DNA of 64,000 bases from Acidihalobacter aeolianus (GCF_001753165.1 NZ_CP017448.1:2560462-2624461); one strand, 5' to 3'. Shown: positions 43,878 through 53,552, counted from the stretch's first letter. The notes: generated from the sequence alone by a model not told the origin. A program made the numbers and translations.

Positions 43878-45350
43878 TCATACCGCCCGCATTTCGATCC
43901 GGCGCACGAATTCCTCCATCAGGGTGCGGTACAGCGCTTCGCCCATGATGTCGTCCTCGACACCGGCGTCGATGTTGGGGTTGTCGTTAACCTCGATGAC
44001 CACGACCTTGTCGCCGGCCTGCTTGAGGTCCACCCCATAGAGCCCGTCGCCGAGCAGCTTAGCCGCACGCAACGCGGTCTTGACCACCTTGGCGGGCGCT
44101 TCATCCACCGGCCAGGTCTTGAAGCCGCCGGCCTGGGCGTTGCCGCCCTTGTCGTCGTGCTTGAGGATCTGCCAGTGCTTCTTGGACATGAAATACTGGC
44201 ACACGAACAGCGGCTTGTTGTTGAGGATGCCCACGCGCCAGTCGAACTCGGTGTACATGAATTCCTGCGCGAGGATCAGGTCCGAGTCCTTGAAGAACTG
44301 TCCGGCGAGTCGCTTGAGTTCGGCGGCGTTGTTGGCCTTGACCACGCCGCGCGAGAACGAACCGTCGGGAATCTTGAGCACCATCGGGTAGCCCAGTTCG
44401 GCCTCGAGTTCGTCGACGTTGTCGCGGCTGACGATGATCGTGCGCGGACGCGGCACGCGGTGCGCCTTGAGCAGCTCGGCAAGATACACCTTATTGGTGC
44501 AGCGCAGGATCGAGTCGGGGTCGTCGATCACCACCATGCCCTCGCTCTCGGCCTTCTTGGCGAACTGGTAGGTGTAGTGGTCGATGCTGGTGGTCTCGCG
44601 GATGAACAGCGCGTCGTACTCGGCAAGCCGGCCGTAGTCGCGCCGCGTGATCAGCTCGACATCCACGCCCACCGCCTTGCCGGCGCGCACCATGTGCGCC
44701 AGCGCGCCGCGGTTGGAGGGCGGCAGCTTTTCGTCCGGGTTGTGCAGGATGGCGAGGTCGTAGCGGTAGCGCGTGCGGCTGCGCGGCTTGCGCCAGCGGC
44801 GCGCCAGGAACACGCCGAGCGCCTCGGCGAAGGCGGCCTGCTGTTCCGCGGTGAGCGCCTGCGGGTGCAGCGCCTGGATCGCGCTGATGCGCCATTCGCC
44901 CTGACGGCGCAGCTCCACGCGCAGCACGGGGCAGCGGAAGGCGTCGAAGATCTGCCGCGCGAGGTCCTGCCACTCCGGCGAGGAGGTCTGCCCGAAATAG
45001 AGCATCAGCTCCAGGCCGTTGACGGTGACGTCCTGCCGCGTGCGGCCCACGGTCTTGCGCGCGAGGCGCTCCAGGTCCTCGGTGTCGAGGGTGTAGATCG
45101 CCTTGCGGCTGAGATCCTGGATGGTACGCACGCTCGGGATCACGCGGTGCCCGCGCGCCTCGGCGAGCAGCGAGGTGTAGTAGCCGACGCTGAGATAGCG
45201 GTAGCTGCGCGCGAGGTTGATGACCTGCAGGTCGTCGTCCATGCCCTCCGCCGCACCGCTGAGATAGTCGCGCACGGTGACGACCTTGAGTGCCGGATAG
45301 ATGTCCTTCCAGTCCGACAGATTTTCCACCACCACTAACGGTTCAGGCAT
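43878..45350 (-). CDS. RimK-type ATP-grasp amide ligase with RLAN N-terminal domain
   Basis: A 490-residue protein. The first ~160 residues match the RimK-like ATP-grasp N-terminal (RLAN) domain (LVVVENLSDWKDIYPALKVV, SYRYLSVGYYTSLLAEARGH). Residues ~200-480 are an ATP-grasp ligase (VPRPRTIIVSRDNVDELEAE, the Lys of MVLKIPDGSFSRGVVK, LILAQEFMYTEFDWRVGILN, VVVIEVNDNPNIDAGVED). RimK-type enzymes join amino acids, often glutamate, to proteins or peptides using ATP. It overlaps the upstream GNAT/C39 gene by eight bases. Such RLAN-RimK genes with GNAT and peptidase partners have been described as amidoligase systems of unknown product. Confidence 0.9.
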   Translation of the reverse strand: MPEPLVVVENLSDWKDIYPALKVVTVRDYLSGAAEGMDDDLQVINLARSYRYLSVGYYTSLLAEARGHRVIPSVRTIQDLSRKAIYTLDTEDLERLARKTVGRTRQDVTVNGLELMLYFGQTSSPEWQDLARQIFDAFRCPVLRVELRRQGEWRISAIQALHPQALTAEQQAAFAEALGVFLARRWRKPRSRTRYRYDLAILHNPDEKLPPSNRGALAHMVRAGKAVGVDVELITRRDYGRLAEYDALFIRETTSIDHYTYQFAKKAESEGMVVIDDPDSILRCTNKVYLAELLKAHRVPRPRTIIVSRDNVDELEAELGYPMVLKIPDGSFSRGVVKANNAAELKRLAGQFFKDSDLILAQEFMYTEFDWRVGILNNKPLFVCQYFMSKKHWQILKHDDKGGNAQAGGFKTWPVDEAPAKVVKTALRAAKLLGDGLYGVDLKQAGDKVVVIEVNDNPNIDAGVEDDIMGEALYRTLMEEFVRRIEMRAV

Positions 45351-46449
45351 CGGCAGCCTCCCTGCGGCTGACGATCAGCACGGCCTTGAGGCCGGCGCGT
45401 CCGTAACGGGTCATGTGTTCGAACTCCTTCTGCAAAATCGGCATGTTGATGGAATCCAGGGCCGTTTCGCCCTGTTCGTAATCGATGAAGGGATCGTGGA
45501 CGTAGACGAAGCGTTCGTCGAAACCTGTGACCACGACCCAGTGCGGAAATTTCTCGCCGTAGATCTGGTACGAGCTGATCAGCACCACCGGAATCCCGCC
45601 GGCCTCGAAGCGCGCCTTGAGATCGGCGACGCGCAGCGGCGTGAAGTGGATCGGCACGTCGTGCGCCTCAAGCTCGGCCAGGAAATCCTCCTGTACCAGG
45701 CGCATGACCTCCTTCTTGACTTCGCTGCGCACAGAATCGACCAGGAAGTTGGCCCCGTCGCTGACGAATATCTCGACGTCGAAGCCACGGTGCCAGGCCG
45801 ACAGGCCGAGCCCGAAGGGCCCGCAGCCGCCGTGCCCCGAGGTCATGAAGATGATGGTCGCCTCGCGCCAGATGCGCAGCTCCAGCGTGCGGTTCATCGG
45901 CTGCTCCGGCTGCAGCGCGCTCATCGCCATCATCAGCGAGGAAGGGCCGCAGGTGAAGTCGAGCGTCTGCTCGTAGTAGGGCACGCGAACCTGCTCCGCC
46001 CGGAGATGCGGCGCCAGCGACTTCTCGAAGCGCAGCGCCTCCATGTGGTCCTCGTAGTAGTCCGGCACCTGGTCGAACTGGCGATAGCCGAGCGAGCGGA
46101 ACAGCGCCAGAGAGGCGGTGTTGTCGCGGCGGATCTCCAGCCGCAGGGTGATGCGCCCCTCCGCCTTGGCGCGGGCCTCGGCCGCCTCCACCAGGGCGCG
46201 GCCGACGCCCTGCCCGCGCAGCGCGGCGCTGACCGCGATCGAGTAGATACGCGCCAGCGAGGTGCCGCGACTATAGAGCGTAAGCACATAGGCCTCGACC
46301 CGGCCGTCGTGCGCGTGCACCAGCACGTCCGAGTGCGCACGCGTGATCATGTAACGGAACTGGCGACGGCTCAGGCGGTCGGTCTGGAAGCAGGTTTCCT
46401 CCAGACGCAGCAGGTCGTCGACATCGTCCAGGGTGGCGGGGCGGATCAT
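45343..46449 (-). CDS. GNAT acetyltransferase fused to C39-like peptidase (DUF3335)
   Basis: A 368-residue two-domain protein. Residues 1-~140 are a GNAT acyltransferase of RimI type (IRPATLDDVDDLLRLEETCF; acyl-CoA loop AALRGQGVGRALVEAAEARA). Residues ~160-365 are a papain-fold C39-like peptidase. Its nucleophile Cys is in EQTLDFTCGPSSLMMAMS, His in KFPHWVVVTGFDE and Asp/Asn in VYVHDPFID. No signal peptide is present. It is the first gene of the operon with RimK-type ligase and GST, and the neighbouring argE gene is divergent. The pair may make and cut an amide-linked peptide, with the GNAT adding an acyl cap (inference). Confidence 0.9.
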   Translation of the reverse strand: MIRPATLDDVDDLLRLEETCFQTDRLSRRQFRYMITRAHSDVLVHAHDGRVEAYVLTLYSRGTSLARIYSIAVSAALRGQGVGRALVEAAEARAKAEGRITLRLEIRRDNTASLALFRSLGYRQFDQVPDYYEDHMEALRFEKSLAPHLRAEQVRVPYYEQTLDFTCGPSSLMMAMSALQPEQPMNRTLELRIWREATIIFMTSGHGGCGPFGLGLSAWHRGFDVEIFVSDGANFLVDSVRSEVKKEVMRLVQEDFLAELEAHDVPIHFTPLRVADLKARFEAGGIPVVLISSYQIYGEKFPHWVVVTGFDERFVYVHDPFIDYEQGETALDSINMPILQKEFEHMTRYGRAGLKAVLIVSRREAADA

Positions 46450-46560
46450 GGGGGCATCCTCGCTGTGCGGCGCATTCCGCCGTGGGTGCGCGGCAGGCTT
46501 CCGGCCGGCAGGCGCAACCGCCTATGCTATGACTTCCCGTCAGCGACTGGAATCCTTCCG

Positions 46561-47709
46561 ATGCCCGCGCCACCGCTCGAACAGATGCTCGCCGAACTCA
46601 TCGCCACCCCGTCGGTGAGCAGCGTCTCGCCCGCCTTCGACAGCGGTAACCTCGCTCTGGTGGAAAAACTCGCCGGCTGGCTGGAGGACGCCGGCTTCCG
46701 GGTCGAGATCATTCCACTGGAACATTTTCCGGACAAGGCCAACCTGATCGCCACCCTCGGCGAGGGCGAGGGCGGGCTCGTGCTCTCCGGGCACACCGAC
46801 ACCGTGCCCTTCGACGACGGCCTGTGGACCCACGATCCGTTCCGCCTGACCGCGGCCGACGGCCGCTTCTACGGCCTCGGCACCGCGGACATGAAGAGCT
46901 TTCTCGCGCTCGCCATCGAGGCCGCACGCGGGCTCGACCCGGCCCGGCTGGAGCATCCGCTGATCATCGTCGGCACCGCCGACGAGGAAAGCAGCATGGA
47001 CGGCGCACGCATGCTCACCCGCCTGGGCCGGCCGCGCGCGCGCTACTGCGTGATCGGCGAGCCGACCGACCTGCGTCCGGTGCGCATGCACAAGGGCATC
47101 ATCATGGAGGCGGTGCGCGTGACCGGGCACAGCGGCCATTCCAGCGACCCGGATCGCGGCCGCAATGCCCTCGAGGGCATGCACCACGTGATGGGCGAAC
47201 TGCTCGCTTGGCGCGACGAACTGCGCCGCCAGCACCACCCCGCCTTCGCCGTGCCCTACCCCACGCTCAACCTCGGCCATGTACACGGCGGCGACAACCC
47301 CAACCGCATCTGCGCGAGCTGCGAGCTGCATTTCGACCTGCGCCCGCTGCCCGGCATGCACATCGAGGCGCTGCGCGAGGAACTGCACCACCGCGTCGGC
47401 CGAGCGCTGGAGGGCCGTGGCCTCGGCTTCGAAACCCACCCACTGTTCTTTGGCATCGAGGCTTTCGAGACCCCCGCCGACGCCGCCCTGGTCACGACCC
47501 TGGTCGAACTCAGCGGCCACCCTGCTCAGGCTGTTGCCTTCGGCACCGAGGCGCCTTTCTTCCGCGACCTCGGCATCGAAACCGTGGTCATCGGCCCCGG
47601 CAGCATCGATCAGGCGCACCAGCCGGACGAATACATCGAACAGGCCGCGCTGGGACAGACAGTCGACATGCTGCGCGAACTGATCCGACGCCTGTGCCTC
47701 GCACACTGA
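46561..47709 (+). CDS. argE: Acetylornithine deacetylase
   Basis: A 382-residue M20 metallopeptidase-fold enzyme of arginine synthesis, removing acetate from N-acetylornithine. Motifs in order: LVLSGHTDTVPFDD (metal His and Asp), GLGTADMKSFLALA, IIVGTADEESSMDGARML (catalytic Glu pair), VIGEPTDLRPVRMHKG and the dimer-domain VTGHSGHSSDPDRG. The late GTEAPFFRDLGIETVVIGPG holds the last metal ligand. The in-frame upstream extension is not protein-like, and the ATG at 46561 begins MPAPPLEQMLAELIATPSVS, as in the family. It is followed by argA. Confidence 0.95.
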   Translation: MPAPPLEQMLAELIATPSVSSVSPAFDSGNLALVEKLAGWLEDAGFRVEIIPLEHFPDKANLIATLGEGEGGLVLSGHTDTVPFDDGLWTHDPFRLTAADGRFYGLGTADMKSFLALAIEAARGLDPARLEHPLIIVGTADEESSMDGARMLTRLGRPRARYCVIGEPTDLRPVRMHKGIIMEAVRVTGHSGHSSDPDRGRNALEGMHHVMGELLAWRDELRRQHHPAFAVPYPTLNLGHVHGGDNPNRICASCELHFDLRPLPGMHIEALREELHHRVGRALEGRGLGFETHPLFFGIEAFETPADAALVTTLVELSGHPAQAVAFGTEAPFFRDLGIETVVIGPGSIDQAHQPDEYIEQAALGQTVDMLRELIRRLCLAH

Positions 47710-47769
47710 AGGCGCCGCGCCGGCAGTCGATTTCGTTATAGTTAGGCCTCATTCACAGGATCGCCCCGC

Positions 47770-49095
47770 GTGAGCAAGACCGCAGCCCACAATCCGAACA
47801 TCGCCTGGTTCCGCCAGGCCGCGCCGTACATCCACGCACACCGTGGCCGCACCTTCGTCGTCGCCTTCGGCGGCGAGGCCATCGCGGACACAACCTTCCC
47901 CGATCTGGTGCACGACATCGCCCTGCTCGCCAGCCTGGGCGTGCGCGTGGTGCTGGTGCACGGTGCCCGCCCGCAGATCGAGGCACGACTGAAGGCGGCC
48001 GGCCGGGAACTGCATTACGCAAACGGACTGCGCATCACCGACGCGGCCGCGATGAGCTCGGTGATCGCGGGCATCGCGGACGCCCGCGCCGAGGTCGAGG
48101 CGCGCCTGTCCATGAGCATCGCCGACACGCCGATGTCCGGCATGCGCCTGACCGTGGTCGGCGGCAATCACGTGATCGCCAAGCCGGTCGGCGTGCGCGA
48201 CGGCATCGACTACCAGCACACCGGCGAGGTGCGCCGCGTCGAGACCGGCGCCATCCGCCCGCATCTCGATCTGGGCCATCTGGTGCTGATTTCCCCGCGC
48301 GGCTATTCGCCCACCGGGGAGATGTTCAACCTCAGCGCGGCCGAGGTCGCGACCGCCGTGGCCTGCGCGCTGCGCGCCGACAAGCTCATTTTCCTGGAGG
48401 AAACCACGGGTCTGCGCGACGCACGCCGGCGTCCGCTGCGCCAGATCGGCCTCGCCGAAGCACAGGCCCTGCTCGGCGGCAGGCGGCGGCTGACCGACGA
48501 GACGCGCCGGCATCTGCACGGTGCCATCGACGCCTGCCTGAACGGCGTACGGCGCGTGCATCTGGTCGACCGGCGCATCGACGGCGCGCTACTGCTCGAG
48601 CTTTACACCCGCGACGGCGTCGGCACCCTGATCAGCACCGGCGGCTACGAGCACCTGCGCCCGGCAATGATCGACGACGTCGCCGGCATCCTCTCGCTGA
48701 TCGCCCCGCTGGAGGCGGAGGGCGTGCTGGTGCGTCGCTCGCGCGAACAGCTCGAACTCGAGATCGGCCATTTCAGCGTGATCGAACGCGACGGACTCAT
48801 CATCGCGTGCGCCGCGCTCTACGGTTTCGCCGACGAAGACGTCGGCGAGCTGGCCTGCCTCGTGGTGCACCCGGACTACCGCCATCAGGGCCATGGCGAC
48901 ACCCTGCTCGCGCACATCGAGGAGCGCGCACGCCATCGGGGCCTGCAACGCCTGTTCGTGCTCACCACGCGCACCGCCCACTGGTTCCGTGAACGCGGGT
49001 TCGTGCCCGGGCAGATCGATCAGCTTCCGGTGGCCCGCCGAGCGCTCTACAACTACCAACGCAACTCGCGGATATTCCTCAAGACGCTCGACTGA
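47770..49095 (+). CDS. argA: N-acetylglutamate synthase
   Basis: A 441-residue ArgA with an amino-acid-kinase domain (RQAAPYIHAHRGRTFVVAFG; VRVVLVHGARPQIEARL; YALTP-like NGLRITDAAAMSSV) and a C-terminal GNAT domain (GELACLVVHPDYRHQGHGDTLLAHIEERA), the full length of proteobacterial ArgA. It catalyses the first committed step of arginine synthesis, from glutamate and acetyl-CoA, and is usually inhibited by arginine. The start is GTG, with AGGA ~9 bases upstream, 60 bases after argE. Confidence 0.96.
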   Translation: MSKTAAHNPNIAWFRQAAPYIHAHRGRTFVVAFGGEAIADTTFPDLVHDIALLASLGVRVVLVHGARPQIEARLKAAGRELHYANGLRITDAAAMSSVIAGIADARAEVEARLSMSIADTPMSGMRLTVVGGNHVIAKPVGVRDGIDYQHTGEVRRVETGAIRPHLDLGHLVLISPRGYSPTGEMFNLSAAEVATAVACALRADKLIFLEETTGLRDARRRPLRQIGLAEAQALLGGRRRLTDETRRHLHGAIDACLNGVRRVHLVDRRIDGALLLELYTRDGVGTLISTGGYEHLRPAMIDDVAGILSLIAPLEAEGVLVRRSREQLELEIGHFSVIERDGLIIACAALYGFADEDVGELACLVVHPDYRHQGHGDTLLAHIEERARHRGLQRLFVLTTRTAHWFRERGFVPGQIDQLPVARRALYNYQRNSRIFLKTLD

Positions 49096-49200
49096 CTGCG
49101 GCCGGGTCCGCACTGGCCACGCCGCGACGCAGTATTTACAATCGCTCCACTTGTGCGCCGGCCGCACCGGCGCCCCTCCCATCGAACTCAGGAGACTCCC

Positions 49201-49587
49201 ATGCGCATGCTTCACACCATGCTCCGCGTCGGCGATCTGGACCGTTCCATCAGCTTCTACACCGAGGTGCTCGGCATGCAGCTGCTGCGTCGCCAGGACT
49301 ACCCTGAGGGCCAGTTCACCCTCGCCTTCGTCGGCTACGGCGACGAGGACAGCAACACCGTGCTCGAACTAACCCACAACTGGGATCAGGACCGCTACGA
49401 CCTCGGCACCGGCTTCGGCCACGTCGCCATCGAGGTGGACGACGTGTATCAGGCCGGCGAGGCCATCCGCAAACGCGGCGGCAAGATCATCCGCGAACCC
49501 GGCCCGATGAATGCCGGCACCACCATCATCGCCTTCGTCGAGGACCCCGACGGCTATGCCATCGAACTGATAGGCAAGCGGCATTGA
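49201..49587 (+). CDS. gloA: Lactoylglutathione lyase (glyoxalase I)
   Basis: A 128-residue glyoxalase I. Metal ligands are visible: His5 in [18 protein letters not shown], Glu in [13 protein letters not shown], His in [17 protein letters not shown] and Glu in [11 protein letters not shown]. It converts the methylglyoxal-glutathione adduct to lactoylglutathione. RBS CAGGAGA precedes the ATG. The last bases overlap the minC start as TTGA. Confidence 0.95.
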   Translation: MRMLHTMLRVGDLDRSISFYTEVLGMQLLRRQDYPEGQFTLAFVGYGDEDSNTVLELTHNWDQDRYDLGTGFGHVAIEVDDVYQAGEAIRKRGGKIIREPGPMNAGTTIIAFVEDPDGYAIELIGKRH

Positions 49588-50300
49588 GCACCGCCGCCCG
49601 GCAAACCGGCGCGCAGGCCTGCGAACTCAAAGGCAGCCGCTTTACGCTGTCCGTACTCAACCTGCTCGACACCGATCTCGCGGCGATCGACGCGAAGCTG
49701 GGCGCGCTGGTGGCCCAGGCGCCCGGCTTTCTCGAACGCGCCCCGGTGGTGCTGGACGCGGCACGGATCGCCGAGCAGGGTGCGGCCCTCGATCTCGACG
49801 GCCTGGTCGCCGTGCTGCGCAAGCACACCTTGGTTCCGGTGGCCCTGCGCGGCGGCGACGCCGCCCTGCAGGAACGCGCCATGGCGGCCGGCCTGGCGCT
49901 GATGCCCGAAACCGCGGCGCCCGTGGCGGGCAGCCGCACGACGGAGCAGGTAAGCCCTGCCGCGGCCCCGGGCGGCGGCCCGCGCATCGTCAACCGGCCG
50001 GTACGCTCCGGTCAGCAAGTCTACGCCGAGGGCGGCGACCTGATCGTGCTCGGGGCGGTCAGTGCGGGCGCCGAGATCATTGCCGACGGCAGCATCCACG
50101 TCTACGGCGCCCTGCGCGGTCGCGCCATCGCAGGCGCGCGCGGCGACGAGGCGGCCCACATCTTCTGCCAGTCGCTGGAAGCCGAGCTGATCTCCATCGC
50201 CGGCTGCTACCGCGTGTTCGAAACCGAACCCGACGAGACTCGCGGACGCCCCGTGCATGCCTCGCTCAGCGGCGAGCGCCTGTTGATCGAGATGCTCTGA
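49584..50300 (+). CDS. minC: Septum site-determining protein MinC
   Basis: A 238-residue division inhibitor. The N-terminal MinC domain (~10-110: [45 protein letters not shown]) is joined by an Ala/Pro linker to the C-terminal beta-helix ([48 protein letters not shown]), which binds MinD and FtsZ. The start is TTG overlapping the gloA stop, with no good SD, so translation is probably coupled. It is followed by minD and minE. Confidence 0.94.
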   Translation: MSTAARQTGAQACELKGSRFTLSVLNLLDTDLAAIDAKLGALVAQAPGFLERAPVVLDAARIAEQGAALDLDGLVAVLRKHTLVPVALRGGDAALQERAMAAGLALMPETAAPVAGSRTTEQVSPAAAPGGGPRIVNRPVRSGQQVYAEGGDLIVLGAVSAGAEIIADGSIHVYGALRGRAIAGARGDEAAHIFCQSLEAELISIAGCYRVFETEPDETRGRPVHASLSGERLLIEML

Positions 50301-50431
50301 TATAATCTGCGACGATATGTTCTATTCTGTGACAGGCGGGTGACGGTCCCACTGCCGGCAACCACCGGCGACCGCCTGCCGGGACGGGCTTCCCACAACA
50401 TTGCATCGCCTTCGGCACACTGGAGACACGC

Positions 50432-51241
50432 GTGGCCAGGATCATCGTCGTAACCTCGGGCAAGGGCGGCGTCGGCAAGACGACCACCGCTGCGGCTTTC
50501 TCCACTGGACTCGCCCAGAAAGGGCACAAGACCGCGGTCATCGACTTCGACGTCGGTCTGCGCAACCTCGACCTGATCATGGGTTGCGAGCGCCGCGTGG
50601 TCTACGACCTGATCAACGTCACCCAAGGCGAGGCGACGCTGAACCAGGCCCTGATCCGCGACAAGCGTGTCGACAACCTGTATGTGCTGCCCGCCTCACA
50701 GACCCGCGACAAGGATGCCCTGAAACGCGACGGCGTCGCCCGTGTGCTCGACGAATTGCATGAAATGGATTTCGACTATGTGGTCTGCGATTCCCCCGCC
50801 GGTATCGAACAGGGTGCGCAGATGGCGCTTTACTTCGCCGACGAGGCGCTGATCGTGACCAATCCCGAGGTTTCCTCGGTGCGTGACTCGGACCGCATCC
50901 TCGGTATCCTGCAGAGCAAGTCCAAGCGCGCCGAAAACGGCCAGGACGCGGTGAAGGAACACCTGCTGATCACGCGCTACAACCCGGGCCGCGTTTCCAC
51001 CGGCGACATGCTCAGCATGGAGGACATCCTCGACATCCTGGCGATCCCGCTGATCGGCGTGGTACCGGAGTCTCCGGCGGTGCTCAAGGCCTCGAACGCC
51101 GGCACTCCGGTCATTCTCGAGGACAAGACCGACGCCGGCCAGGCGTATTCCGACGTGGTCGCGCGCTTCCTCGGCGACAATCGCCCGCTGCGCTTCATCA
51201 AACCGGAAAAACGCGGTCTGCTGAACCGCCTGTTCGGATAA
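50432..51241 (+). CDS. minD: Septum site-determining ATPase MinD
   Basis: A 269-residue ParA/MinD ATPase. The deviant Walker A is ARIIVVTSGKGGVGKTTTAA (both signature lysines present). It also has FDVGLRNLDLIMGCERRVVYD and the membrane-binding C-terminal amphipathic helix LRFIKPEKRGLLNRLFG. It recruits MinC to the membrane and oscillates with MinE to place the septum. The start is GTG. It is followed four bases later by minE. Confidence 0.97.
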   Translation: MARIIVVTSGKGGVGKTTTAAAFSTGLAQKGHKTAVIDFDVGLRNLDLIMGCERRVVYDLINVTQGEATLNQALIRDKRVDNLYVLPASQTRDKDALKRDGVARVLDELHEMDFDYVVCDSPAGIEQGAQMALYFADEALIVTNPEVSSVRDSDRILGILQSKSKRAENGQDAVKEHLLITRYNPGRVSTGDMLSMEDILDILAIPLIGVVPESPAVLKASNAGTPVILEDKTDAGQAYSDVVARFLGDNRPLRFIKPEKRGLLNRLFG

Positions 51242-51245
51242 CGCT

Positions 51246-51518
51246 ATGGGTCTGTTCGACATCTTTCGCAAGAACAAACCGACCAGCAGCGCGCAGATAG
51301 CCAAGGAGCGCCTGCAGATCGTCATCTCCCACGAACGCGCCGTACGTGGCAGCCCGGACTATCTGCCGCGCCTCAAGCAGGACATCCTTGAAGTGATCCG
51401 GCGCTACCACGCGATCACCGACGAACAGGTCGACCTACGCGTCGACAAGGCCGGCGGCCGCGAAATCCTCGAACTCAACGTCACCCTGGCGAGCGAAACC
51501 AAGGCCGCCGGCTCCTGA
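51246..51518 (+). CDS. minE: Division site topological specificity factor MinE
   Basis: A 90-residue MinE. The N-terminal anti-MinCD helix is FDIFRKNKPTSSAQIAKERL, with QIVISHERAVRGSPDYLPRLKQDI. The topological domain is EILELNVTLASE. Its length matches the family. It stimulates MinD ATPase and drives pole-to-pole oscillation. Confidence 0.97.
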   Translation: MGLFDIFRKNKPTSSAQIAKERLQIVISHERAVRGSPDYLPRLKQDILEVIRRYHAITDEQVDLRVDKAGGREILELNVTLASETKAAGS

Positions 51519-51553
51519 ACCGGCCTGCCCGCACCGGCTCGCCGCAAACGATT

Positions 51554-51811
51554 ATGAATACAACCTCCGACTATCAGCCCCCACTGGCGCACTATTTCAG
51601 CGAACTGGAAGCCCGTTACGGCGATGCATTCAGTTTCGACCGTCTGAACGATGAGGAACTGCTGGAACTTGAGCGCCTCGGTCGCGACGCCATCGAACGC
51701 GATCCGCGGGTCTCCGCCGTGGAGAAAGCCAATCTCAAACCGCTACTCACACTGATCGAGATGCAACGGCGAAAGCGCGGCCTCGTGGCGAGCGGCGGCA
51801 CCACCCACTGA
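51554..51811 (+). CDS. Small helical protein of unknown function
   Basis: An 85-residue soluble protein with charged helices (AHYFSELEARYGDAFSFDRL; DEELLELERLGRDAIERDPRV) and a basic tail. No family is recognised, and the RBS is weak. It lies 35 bases after minE on the same strand, so it may be a trailing member of the min operon, but nothing in it points to cell division. Confidence 0.55.
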   Translation: MNTTSDYQPPLAHYFSELEARYGDAFSFDRLNDEELLELERLGRDAIERDPRVSAVEKANLKPLLTLIEMQRRKRGLVASGGTTH

Positions 51812-51827
51812 AACAGCGGTAAAGGCC

Positions 51828-53231
51828 CTAGGACCCCAGACGTTCCTCGGTCGTGTCGCTCACTTCGACCGCATGATTGCGTCGGCGACGCGCGGCCCAC
51901 GCCTCGTCGATCACCAAGGGCAGGAAAATGACCAGATCGTAAGCACGCACCGCGATCAGCCCGACCAAATGCACGACCCAAGCCGTAACGCGTGCCAGAA
52001 TAGCTCCCAACCCCAGGATGGCGATCAGCAGGCTCATGCCCACTTGTCGACCGCTGCGCAATGCAGTCTCGAAGGGTAATTCGATCGCCATCAGCAACAG
52101 TCCAAGCAGCACGCTCAGACCGACCGCCGCGAGAACAGGCGCCGCCCCCGGTGGCAGCGGGGGCTCAACCGGGGTATCAGCACCCAGCGCCACCAGTAGC
52201 GCCTGAAACACCAGGATCAGTATCGCCAGGGCAGCCAGCCAGCTCATCGCACGCAGCCGCAATCGACTTGGGAGCCCGCCAAGTATCGGTAGCAGGCGGG
52301 TCATGCGCCCGAGCTCCAGCAGTAGCCCGCCCAGCAGCACAGGGGCACAGACCAGTGCCCACACCGCCACCGTGCCCAGTGACTGCCCGAGCACCGCAGG
52401 TTCACCTGCAAGCAGGCGGTTCAGCGGCGAATGCAGAAGGGCCAGCTGCCCGCCCGCCACGACGCCGAAACCGGCCAGCATTGCCAGTGCCAGCAAAAAA
52501 TAGGTCAGATGCCGCAGTTGCAGCGACAGACTCGGTTTCAGCGGCATCTGCCGCACCTGTTCGAAAGCTTGCCAGTGCTCGTCCGCCGCCGTCATCCTAT
52601 CGTCCAGTTCACCGACTGTGCGCTCCATCCGCTCCAGCACCCTGGTTGCCTTACGCCAGCTGGGCGCGATGCGACGCAGGCTGTTATGCCGTTTTCGGCT
52701 CGCATAGCGGTACTCCTCAAGAGCGTCGTGGCTGGCGCGGGTCAATGTGCTATGCATCGCATCCAGAATATTGGCCAGGGCCGGATCGGCTCCCCTGCCG
52801 CTGTGCGCCACTGCATCCACCGCCTCAAGCCAGTTGGGTGGCACCGGCGGTACCTCGGTGCTGGCCTCGTAATTCTGTTCCATACGCACGCACAGCTCGC
52901 CGACCTGGCGCGAGAGGTTGGGGAAATCCGATAGTTCGCCACGCACGGTACCGGTCAGGCGACGGTAGTCGCGCTTCACCGAGCGCGCTGCCGCAGCCTG
53001 CGCGGCACTGTTCAGCATTTCCGTCTGCAACGTCACAGCACGGCGACGCAGGCGCCAGATCAGCGCAGCCAGACCTCGAAGCGCACGCGCCAACGCTCGA
53101 CTGACCCCGAAGAGCAGTCGATGCGCATGGGTCCTGGCAAGATACAGCAGCACCAGCGCGAAGAACCCCCAAAGCAACGCAGATTCCCACTCGAAACCAG
53201 GCTCGAGGGTCAATATCCCGTACACGTCCAT
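51828..53231 (-). CDS. Multi-helix membrane protein of unknown function
   Basis: A 467-residue protein. There is one N-terminal helix (ALLWGFFALVLLYLA at ~18-34), then a long charged, probably coiled region (~40-235; e.g. AQAAAARSVKRDYRRLTGTVRGELSD) and five to six C-terminal helices (~240-440). The stretch ERMERTVGELDDRMTAADEHW supports a coiled coil. No named family is recognised. It lies alone on the minus strand between the min operon and a thioredoxin-like gene. Confidence 0.65.
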   Translation of the reverse strand: MDVYGILTLEPGFEWESALLWGFFALVLLYLARTHAHRLLFGVSRALARALRGLAALIWRLRRRAVTLQTEMLNSAAQAAAARSVKRDYRRLTGTVRGELSDFPNLSRQVGELCVRMEQNYEASTEVPPVPPNWLEAVDAVAHSGRGADPALANILDAMHSTLTRASHDALEEYRYASRKRHNSLRRIAPSWRKATRVLERMERTVGELDDRMTAADEHWQAFEQVRQMPLKPSLSLQLRHLTYFLLALAMLAGFGVVAGGQLALLHSPLNRLLAGEPAVLGQSLGTVAVWALVCAPVLLGGLLLELGRMTRLLPILGGLPSRLRLRAMSWLAALAILILVFQALLVALGADTPVEPPLPPGAAPVLAAVGLSVLLGLLLMAIELPFETALRSGRQVGMSLLIAILGLGAILARVTAWVVHLVGLIAVRAYDLVIFLPLVIDEAWAARRRRNHAVEVSDTTEERLGS

Positions 53232-53507
53232 GAGAGTCTCCAGTGCCTTGGACGGCTGTCTAGATTTTACAGTTTACTAGGCGATCACACGGCGTGCAGA
53301 CGCCGACTCCTGTTGTATGGCTCCAATCAGCCTCACTCGACATCGTGTCATGTCGGCAAATTGGGCGTTCAGACGTCAAGGCCGGAAGATAATTATTCGA
53401 AGTATCCTGCCCGATTACCCGTGCATTATCGACGATTTATGTCACTTCGCCACTACATGGTCTTGATACCCATGGGGCGGCACAGGTTTTCCCAAGCCGT
53501 ATAAACG
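53232..53507. other. Intergenic stretch between the membrane-protein and thioredoxin-like genes
   Basis: About 280 bases with no credible gene or clear signal apart from the terminator at its right side. Confidence 0.5.
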
Positions 53508-53533
53508 AAAAGGGCGGCCGCCGCCGCCCTCTT
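53508..53533 (-). terminator. Intrinsic terminator of the thioredoxin-like gene
   Basis: On the minus strand, an AGGGCGGC-rich stem pairs with GCCGCCCT and is followed by TTTTCG. It lies ~20 bases past the thioredoxin-like stop. Confidence 0.75.
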
Positions 53534-53552
53534 CCCTCCGCTGACAGATGCC

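Noticed and set aside
45301-46560. Upstream extension of the argE frame
   Set aside because: It is antisense to the GNAT/C39 gene; ArgE homology begins exactly at the ATG at 46561.
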